A DNA stretch of 16,046 bases from Echinostoma caproni (taxonomy: Eukaryota > Platyhelminthes > Trematoda > Plagiorchiida > Echinostomatidae). The stretch is taken from positions 2,314 to 18,359 of the forward strand of contig UZAN01044588.1 of assembly GCA_900618425.1 (NCBI GenBank), given 5' to 3'. Position numbers and translations under genes: made by a program. The notes under the pieces were generated by a model that worked only from the letters and a program-made list of their open reading frames with translations, was not told the origin of the DNA and ran no database searches. Of the stretch, positions 9,619 to 16,046 are shown in pieces (position 1 is the stretch's first letter; each line of letters starts with the position of its first letter).

Positions 9619-10118
9619 ATGTCATTATCAATGGTGAACGAGTTTCCAGATCATTCCCCCGTCAGATATCTTGGCGTCACTAGTTCCCGCAATCTTTCTT
9701 GGTCTCCTCACGTCGTCGAGATATTCAACAAAGTCAAAAAACTTACCGTTTACATTATTCGTTTGAAAATGCTATCTACCCCAACTCACTTAATAAAGCG
9801 TTTTGTTTTCTCTTGTATCCTTCCCCACTGGCTTTATGCATTCTCAGTTATTTTCCCGGGTGTTTCAATCAAAGACTTCAAACTCATACGTACATATATG
9901 TATGTCGATACAGCCGCATATCTCGTGAGCATGTTTTGCAGTTTATTATTTCTCAGCTTTTTGGGGCATACCAGAAACTTTCTACCATAATACTATTTGA
10001 CCCATCTCATCCACGGTACCTTCACCTTAGTCAGTGTATCTCCACATTTAGCACTCGTTCCAAGCAAAAGCATATAGTAGCACCACAACTCTTCTGTACT
10101 ACCTGGTACGGTTTCTGA
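9619..10118 (+). pseudogene. Reverse transcriptase C-terminal remnant of LINE element B
   Basis: The first frame, 9619-9880, has VRYLGVTSSRNLSWSPHV, a KVKKLTVYIIRLK block, SCILPHWLYA and VIFPG..IKDFK. These match the thumb region of element A (CLGV, YCSPVIFPG, RKDF). After a frame change near 9890 the reading continues in another frame with QLFGAYQKL and LFDPSHP (element A has NDPSHP), then STRSKQKHIVAPQ. The palm with YADD is missing because of 5' truncation. In contrast to element A, the segment between YLGV and VIFPG has full length (about 65 residues against about 42). Non-functional. Confidence 0.75.
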
Positions 10119-10289
10119 CTAACGCCGATCTTGTCATTGGGACCACTGAACAAAACTTTTGCTAAATTTCCCTTATTTGTTTATACCCGTAGGGTATCAT
10201 CATTCCTTTTTATCATGCAATTTCCACAGAAGAGTGATTGGGTGGTAGGTGAATGTTTATCCTCTGTGAGGCAAATTAAAGCCACTTCT

Positions 10290-10313
10290 TGATTGACTGA
10301 CTGATTGACTGAC
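10290..10313 (+). repeat. Perfect 2 x 12 bp tail of LINE element B
   Basis: TGATTGACTGAC is repeated exactly twice, with one extra T after it, immediately after the 3' untranslated stretch. It is the terminal short tandem repeat of a CR1-type element and marks its 3' boundary. Confidence 0.75.
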
Positions 10314-10314
10314 T

Positions 10315-11639
10315 AACCAGATAGTAACCATTCATGTACTATTTCGGAATGGAATAAAACTAAATTTTCAGCACACACACACTCAAACTGAAACTGTGCT
10401 CAGTCAAAGTCCGCGGTTCAAAGGGCAATCGAAATTTTAGGGTAACAAGCATAACTCTAGAATAAAACTGGTAGCTTTTATGAGTTGGAACAAGGAGACC
10501 CGGAGCATTTAAATTCAGCGATTATCAATGTGTAACCATCAAATTTAACCCTAAATCATCTTTTCACAGATCGTTTTTAAATGGGTTCATTTGTATCAAC
10601 CATACAGGCTGTTACTAACATCAGTCTATCGTAACTGAGTTTTTAGAGATTCCAAACTTGTTGAGTAACAGTTGACTGAACTATCAACAACGAATGGGAC
10701 TGATTCAAGGGGCACATAAAATGGGACTCTCAAAACCAGGTATCAGGTTATCCGTGAGCCGGGTTGTCGAGTTCATCCACATTTTTTGCGTAACTAAAGA
10801 CCATTTGCAGGTGAGCTTTAAACTCCATACATATATAGCTGTCGAAACAGTCGTCTGGGTTCAAGTGACAAGCTTTCTTATTTGATAAAGATTTAGAATA
10901 AACAGGGATTAGACTGAACAACCTCATACGAGATCAAGTTTATGAATGCTCCATTAATCTGGACGTTGATTTGCACAAAGTATTTTAAACCATAGAGTGA
11001 AAATGATAATGTTTCCTGTCCCATGGAATCTTAATAAAGTTGAATGAACCTCTCTCTCATTGGAACTAGACCTAAACGGCACTTGAAAGACACGGTTTTA
11101 CTAGGGGAAATTGTAGTGGTTTTAGTGTTGGTATTAGCAGTACGAAATAAACACGATTCATGAATCATGGAGTACTAATCACAGAATATGAATCATTGAT
11201 TAGCAGTCATGGACGTCACGTAAGTACTGGCTGGACTATACTGCCACCTGGACACAATATCCCACGTAACAGAGACCCAAGGAAAAGTCACAGGAACAGT
11301 AGTTCGTTTATTAAAAGAAATGATGGGGATTAAATAATATGTACAAAACAAACTCATTGGTCTTTCGGGCGTCTACCAATCGCGTTCTAGTATTTCTGCC
11401 GTTGTTCAATTTCTGTATGAACTGCACGGGTTCTGATTGGCTGACACCATCGGCCTATGACTTGTGGCCCAAAGGCTGTGATACGCACGCACTTTGCTGA
11501 CTTCGCCCGTGAAGCTTGATTGATCACAGTTGTCCTAAAACAGTAACGCGTCGTGCCAGGTTATGCGCCGTCTCGCAGGTCGGGATCATCACAGAAATAA
11601 TTTTTCGCACTAACGGATCGATACACGGTTCATAGAAAG
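10315..11639. other. Stretch with no recognised gene
   Basis: No domain in any frame. A small frame at 10694-10885 (63 codons, +) has no match I know. At 11300-11330 the - strand reads CTTTTAATAAACG, including a perfect AATAAA polyadenylation signal. The neighbouring 11340-11560 is less AT-rich than its surroundings. It might be the 3' end of a - strand transcript or retroelement, but nothing upstream confirms this. Confidence 0.4.
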
Positions 11640-11966
11640 TAGACAAATGTCACAAATTTTCATTGATTTGTGTCAGGGCAACGGATGTCAAAATCTACGA
11701 ATCATCAAAGTTTCATCCTGTTTGTGCTTGAAAGAATCAAATGTTGGGGCAAAAACAACGTGAGCTGGTAGAGAATTCCAAACACTACACAGTCTGAAGG
11801 CAAAGGACTGACGCCGGCATCCTAGTCGACACGTTTGAGCGCTGATTTGAATGAGTGCCTCTATAAGTGAATGTTGGATGACAAAGCGAACAGTGGATAA
11901 CGGTATGAGTGTTGAGAGTTCTGCACGATTTGAGACACCAAGCAGGACGGTAGGAGTGTCACTCAT
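11640..11966 (-). mobile_element. LINE fragment of a different lineage (element C)
   Basis: The - strand frame 11966-11688 ends in a C-terminal reverse transcriptase signature, so it is a 5'-truncated LINE copy. It differs clearly from elements A and B, which end in PSHP- and YRNS-type sequence. About 16 bp after the stop codon a hairpin with 7-bp arms CACAAAT/ATTTGTG (11651-11657 and 11666-11672) may be part of the 3' end. The precise 3' boundary and tail are not identified. Confidence 0.6.
11688..11966 (-). pseudogene. Reverse transcriptase C-terminal remnant of LINE element C
   Basis: The reading contains CRLGCRRQSFAFR, then VWNSLPAHVV and APTFDSFKHK. The VWNSLP...V..A....FK pattern is the common C-terminal signature of LINE-encoded reverse transcriptases in animals. 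Catalytic motifs lie outside the fragment. The frame (92 codons) has no lesion inside it but no proper start, consistent with a 5'-truncated dead copy. Confidence 0.65.
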
Positions 11967-11999
11967 TTATTCAATCTTGCAAGCTTCATGATTGAATAA
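11967..11999. repeat. 10-bp inverted repeat beside LINE C
   Basis: TTATTCAATC (11967-11976) and GATTGAATAA (11990-11999) are perfect complements around a 13-nt loop. It lies directly at the upstream end of the LINE C reading frame. No function is known; it may be chance or a boundary structure. Confidence 0.5.
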
Positions 12000-12104
12000 C
12001 ACTGGGGTTTTCAGTAGTCTGTTCAAAATACTACTGGTAGCACAGGAGCGTACAATGCCAGTGGGTCACATTATGCAAACAAATTCTGCCTTACCTCTGC
12101 TGTG

Positions 12105-12134
12105 GCGCGCGCGCGCGCGCACGCGCGCACGCGT
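12105..12134. repeat. Alternating purine-pyrimidine (CG)n/(CA) tract, Z-DNA-prone
   Basis: About 30 bp of uninterrupted alternating GC/AC steps, mainly CGCGCG with two CA interruptions, ending at CGCGT. Such tracts adopt Z-DNA under negative supercoiling. Long CpG runs are unusual in this otherwise AT-leaning window. Confidence 0.9.
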
Positions 12135-12143
12135 TGTCACAGT

Positions 12144-12174
12144 TCTCCTCCTCCCTCCCCCCCCCCCCCCCCCC
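12144..12174 (+). repeat. Homopyrimidine tract ending in C18
   Basis: CTCCTCCTCCCTC followed by eighteen C (12157-12174), then GGGGATCC. Thirty-one pyrimidines in a row; the - strand is G-rich and could form a G-quadruplex, the + strand an i-motif. It begins only nine bases after the CG tract. The run length is vulnerable to sequencing slippage. Confidence 0.9.
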
Positions 12175-14715
12175 GGGGATCCAGCGTGCCGTTTAACTGT
12201 TTGGTTGTGATTTGCGATCCATTGGTCGAGTACTGTGCGCACTACTCCATTTGGTAGTAATGCAGCGAAACGTGGCCATGATCTTCATTGTTTTGCAAAA
12301 TCACTGCATAGATTCAGTTAGAATAATTGAAAAACTGAATACTGGATACTCATGACGAATCAATAGTTGAGGTGTTTCGAACTCTGAAACATGATATCCA
12401 TGAACTGATGAATAGATCATTAGCGTATAGCCACATAGATTTCTTGTGCTCTCTCGAGCACCGGAGATGTCTTTTTCATAAATCAAACATTAAAATTATA
12501 CATATATATATATATATTATTGATTTCACAGGCTACAAAGATCCACGTAGAGTGACGCGCAAAATACGCAGAAGACATTGTCTTTCAACAAATGGGTTTC
12601 TTCTACAAAAGCGGTACTGAAATACAGATTAAAACGGTGTAAAATATGCCAACCTCAAACTGTGGCATTAGTCAGTTTAACAAACACCGGAATCTATGAA
12701 TCCAGTGATTAGACAAGCAAGAACTGCGGTCTACGTAGTTTCTGGGCTGCGTGATTGTCAATAAAACATGCTTTTAGACTTCAGAAAAAAAGATGTGTGA
12801 CTGTAAGGTCCAGTTCATGCAACTTTCCCCCAGTAGACCGAATCCCAACGTTAATGTGCTACCTGTACATCGGACATTGGAAGCAAAGTACGATAAATAA
12901 TGGAGAACAAAATAGATAACAAATTCATAACAAAGTTGGTGGATTCGATGCCGAAGAGGCTCTAAAAAGTCCTAAAGAACAAAGGCAGATCAATCGACTA
13001 TTAGTGTAAACAAAATTTACATCTTAATGTTTATCAATGTTAACGGTCTAAGTCAATCATTACTGACAAAATGGCAATATCCGCTACATTCTGAACCATC
13101 TGCTGAGTATAAGCGAATCACGGAAATCACTGCTATAAAGACTCACCAAGGTTTATTTATATTTTTTTGGAAAAAAGTACTTTAGTATATATGCTCTTGC
13201 CTATACGAACCCTCAAGTGTTTTTACAAAAACCCGTTGCTTCAGTTTCTATTAGAACTGTAGTACATATATGTTGTATCTGACGTGGGACAATATCACAT
13301 TTAATGAGGCTATAAATTCTCAGCGTTGGTGGTAAGAAATGTGACGAAATTCAGAATGTTGCACGAGTTTGATCAATAAATATAAATATATAATTCAACA
13401 GCATCATTTGTAAATTCACATGATTGATTGTAATTAACAGACTTTCTGTGTCTTCGTTTGCAATCCAATATTCTTCATATATGCCAATAGTACTATAAAC
13501 TATAACCAGAAACAAAAACCATATGAAACAAAAAAATACAAATCCAAAACTTCTTCTCACTCATCTATTGTGTCCAACTTCTTGGAAACTCTGATGTGTG
13601 CACGTGTGTGTCTGCGTGAATTGCCAAGGGTTTCTTCGACGAACACCTGTGCCTCATGAGAGAACACCAGCCAGCTTGATTCAGTCGGGGACCGATAAAG
13701 GCAGATGCCTTTGGTCGAGACAAATCATACCGTGGATATGCGTGAACCGTTCCGTCTAATCGATTTACCGATGGGAATCCGGTCTAAAGATGTGAAAGCT
13801 CGATTCTTATCAACAGCAGAGGCGATAGCAATTAGAGTAAACAAACCCCCGTTATGTGCACACAAACAGTTCGTTAAATCCCTTTTCCTCCCGTGTATCC
13901 GAAGTGCCCCCACTTAACACTTCAGTCGAATGTTCATAATCCGCATGGGAGTGTGAACACCAGTTATGCATTCAGTGTTAATACGTCTCCCTCTCTCCCA
14001 ACCCCTGAAATTCCATTTAACGCATACTAAAACCCTGATTTGATCGTATCCCGTGCTATTTCACTGAGTTATATACTGTGCTGTAATTGGCCAGTAGATA
14101 AAGCACTGAAACCAAGCTTGTTCACCACATCTCTGTTGTTCTAATATGTATCTTAATTGATTTTGTACGATTTTGAACATCAGTACCCACTAGTAGCCTT
14201 TCATTGATCGAACAATGGACACACACATCTGTCATGGATGTTGTGTTAGATCAATCGATGAATGAGGTCACTTTTGGTTATTTTCGAATCGATTAGAAAT
14301 GCAGATCAAAATGGACGGAAAGTGTGACACTACGGTACGTGAAACTGGCCTGTAGGAAAGGATATGCTGATAGTATACGGTTAAGTAACCAGAAACTGTA
14401 GGCATATCTGGTGCAGTGCGTGCCATATATTTGTGTTTATTAACGTCGTAACCGATATAGAATACCAGGGAATAGATTTTCTATAAACAGATTTGTTTCG
14501 ATCTTTGTTCGGTTCTCAAATCGAACCGATTTCATTACATATATATATCATTATATTCACATATCTGTTTCACTTTTCCAAGTGATTTTTCCCTCCTCTA
14601 ATGGCCAACCAATTTTCTAAACCACCGTTATTTAGGTAGGTTATTTCGGACATGCGGTTGCTTGCTTTTAACACTTTCTTCTCTTTATATCCTCCTTAGA
14701 TCTCGGTGTGGCTGA
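12175..14715. other. Stretch with no recognised gene
   Basis: No domain in any frame. Contents: an (AT)n tract at about 12500-12517 followed by TTGATTTCACAG (12520-12531), which has the shape of a splice acceptor and leads into a basic open stretch ending in TGA at 12620; GT-rich sequence near 13590-13615; and a second short (AT)n tract near 14540-14550. The hydrophobic frame at 13560-13351 (-) opens at GTG. Likely intergenic or intronic. Confidence 0.4.
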
Positions 14716-14719
14716 NNNN
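14716..14719. other. Assembly gap (4 N)
   Basis: Four undetermined bases. They show that the sequence is a scaffold and that reading across this point is unsafe. Confidence 0.99.
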
Positions 14720-15474
14720 CTGATCTATAAGTGACTAGTCCCCCTTCCCTAGCACCTCACGCAGTTCTCCTATGCAACGGAGCTTCTGAAATAGTCTCTG
14801 CTTAGGAAGCCCCACGCAATATCTTTCTGTGGCAGAAGTACTTATAGTCCGTCAAGGTGACCGGGACGAAAAGCCAACATGCGGAGTTTTAATCAGGCTA
14901 GAGAACTACTAATTGGCAATGCACCTGCGAAAATCAGCGAAAAACACAGATTCCAAACCAATCAACAAGAAACGAATGAAACACGCACCCAAACGCACAC
15001 CTTCCTGATTGTGGCAGTGATCAGTGGCATCGCGATATACTGGGCACCTGGGATGATTTACTCCGTATAATCAGTGTATGCATTGATGAACTGTACATCG
15101 AATCACAGTGGATTGCGGCTTTTACACACCGTGTTGCTGCCTCGCGAGTCACGCTTTCAGTAACCGAGGGCTCCAGCTTTGAATTGTCCAAAATAATTAT
15201 CTTCCCTGTTCCGGGGCAAAGCCCGCTCACCCATAAAGCACGAACTTTTCTGTTTTATAATTTATTCATTGTTCAAAACGTTTTTTGGGAGATTTGAAGT
15301 TTGTATGTCGATTGAACAATTAACCTTGTCTAAGAAGCTCATTCGGTGGATTCCGGTGATTTCTAAGAAAAACCTGTCAGGGCAGTCAGCTTACATGCCA
15401 ACTGGTGGATGCCACATACCTCTTTGAGTTGCATGGGTAAATTGGAATGTGAAAAAGATCAGTGCTATCGGTGT
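14720..15474. other. Stretch with no recognised gene
   Basis: Frames of 63-69 codons at 14879-15070 (+) and 15230-15021 (-) overlap in part and show no known domain. The 14720-14880 part is somewhat GC-richer than the surroundings. I see no RNA gene or clear repeat until the tRNA-like locus at 15475. Confidence 0.4.
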
Positions 15475-15556
15475 GGCCTCGTAGCTTAGCTGGTAGAGCA
15501 TGCGCGTACAAAGCGTGGGCGGCGTCCATGCGTGGGTTCGAATCCCACCGAGGCAA
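15475..15556 (+). tRNA. tRNA-like locus (atypical tRNA or tRNA-derived SINE head)
   Basis: The 82-nt stretch folds as a cloverleaf: acceptor GGCCTCG/CGAGGCA (6 of 7 pairs), D arm GCTT/GAGC with an 8-nt loop, anticodon stem TGCGC/GCGTG (three Watson-Crick plus two G-T pairs), and a perfect T arm GTGGG-TTCGAAT-CCCAC. The A box TAGCTTAGCTG and B box GGTTCGAATCC match the Pol III consensus fully, and TTTT at 15563-15566 can terminate Pol III. The formal anticodon is ACA (cysteine codon UGU), although eukaryotic tRNA-Cys uses GCA. The 14-nt variable region is too long for class I and does not form a good arm. A retroposed or pseudo-tRNA, or a SINE head, is therefore as likely as a working tRNA. 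Confidence 0.5.
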
Positions 15557-16046
15557 CTGAACTTTTCACAATCGACAAACGAATTTATTCATTGTACGGT
15601 GCTTTATTTGGCACATATTCTGGACACACACTCACGTGAAATATATTATTCTAGTATGTACCACAATCTAGTATGTATCTGCTTAAAAAATGCCCAAGGG
15701 AGAGAAGAACTGAGACATTTGTAAGTTCCGGATCGTGATTGATGAGGAATATCTTGTAACATCTGGGTCTTTTATTAGTGAATGACATATGAGAAAGGAT
15801 AGATTTTCGGGCCACATCGCAGAATGACGTTTGATAGTTTGGCTTGGTGAAAAACTCTTTTATAGGCCACAAAATCACCTAATTCAAAGGAATGGAATGG
15901 GCGTAAATAATGTCTGCGTTTGTATGCGTGTGTATGGATATCATGGATAATACAGTAAGGAATATATGCGACTTCAAATCATTCTGCAAATTTCCTTTGT
16001 ACTGTCGAATGAATCAAATACGTAAACGATTGGACACTCATTTGAT
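15557..16046. other. Right flank, no gene recognised
   Basis: It follows the tRNA-like locus and could contain the body of a SINE if that locus is one, but no tail is recognisable. The 75-codon frame at 15878-15651 (-) shows no known domain. Otherwise AT-rich sequence with many stops. Confidence 0.4.

Larger units (their letters stand above)
9600..10314 (+). mobile_element. 5'-truncated CR1-like LINE fragment (element B)
   Basis: Only the C-terminal part of the reverse transcriptase, the 3' untranslated region and the tail remain, which is the usual result of incomplete target-primed reverse transcription. The protein remnant is homologous to the thumb region of element A, so they belong to the same LINE group, yet the 3' tails differ, indicating different families within it. 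A weak hairpin CCTC-TGT-GAGG lies at 10261-10271, about 20 bp before the tail. The left boundary near 9600 is approximate. Confidence 0.75.

Noticed and set aside
13351..13560. 69-codon frame with a hydrophobic start resembling a signal anchor
   Set aside because: The start is GTG, there is no ATG at the right place, and AT-rich DNA commonly encodes hydrophobic runs by chance.
13705..13913. Overlapping 70- and 62-codon frames on opposite strands
   Set aside because: Both cover the same bases with no known domain; at most one could be real and neither has support.
1..16046. CRISPR array, bacterial operon or phage-like module
   Set aside because: No regularly spaced direct repeats, no clustered intact genes and no ribosome binding sites; the LINEs and tRNA-like boxes indicate eukaryotic DNA.

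Overview
The window reads as non-coding nuclear DNA of a metazoan, most likely a parasitic flatworm (digenean trematode). Four things point that way: no intact gene anywhere, moderate A+T richness, several decayed CR1-like non-LTR retrotransposons with short-repeat tails, and tRNA-derived retroposon signatures. A run of four Ns at 14716-14719 shows it comes from an assembled scaffold. The trematode assignment, possibly an opisthorchiid fluke, is inference from the style of the retroelements and not a proven identification. Nothing looks bacterial or viral: there are no operons, Shine-Dalgarno sites or dense gene packing. Many of the longest open frames begin at TTG or GTG, so they are open stretches and not convincing genes.

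Layout. 1-410 holds one copy of a dispersed repeat (core 248-408, + strand); 6820-6965 holds a second copy on the - strand. 1081-1560 is an unusually pyrimidine-rich block. 1718-1780 (-) is a tRNA-like retroposon head. 1781-3800 has no recognisable gene; its only notable open frame is 154 codons (-) at 2013-2477. 3806-6480 is the main feature: a nearly full-length but broken LINE on the - strand, with an apurinic endonuclease domain (ESWL, GDFN, SDH), a linker, a reverse transcriptase (motif A, motif B, YADD), the C-terminal thumb region, then a 3' hairpin and a pentameric tail. 6820-7530 is repeat-derived. 7531-9595 shows no recognisable gene. 9600-10314 (+) is a 5'-truncated relative of the same LINE group with a perfect 2 x 12 bp tail. 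11640-11966 (-) is a third LINE fragment from a different lineage. 12105-12174 is a striking low-complexity pair: a 30-bp CG-rich alternating purine-pyrimidine tract followed closely by C18. 12175-15470 shows no recognisable gene. 15475-15556 (+) folds as a tRNA-like gene with good internal Pol III boxes but an odd anticodon and variable region.

How the parts relate. This is a retroelement graveyard, not a pathway. LINEs of the APE type supply the machinery (nicking endonuclease plus target-primed reverse transcription) that could mobilise the tRNA-derived SINEs, but every LINE copy here is disabled. I found no sign of a novel gene system. The best leads are the conserved 3'-end architecture of the LINEs, the inverted dispersed repeat pair, the unusual tRNA-like locus and the CG/poly-C tract.
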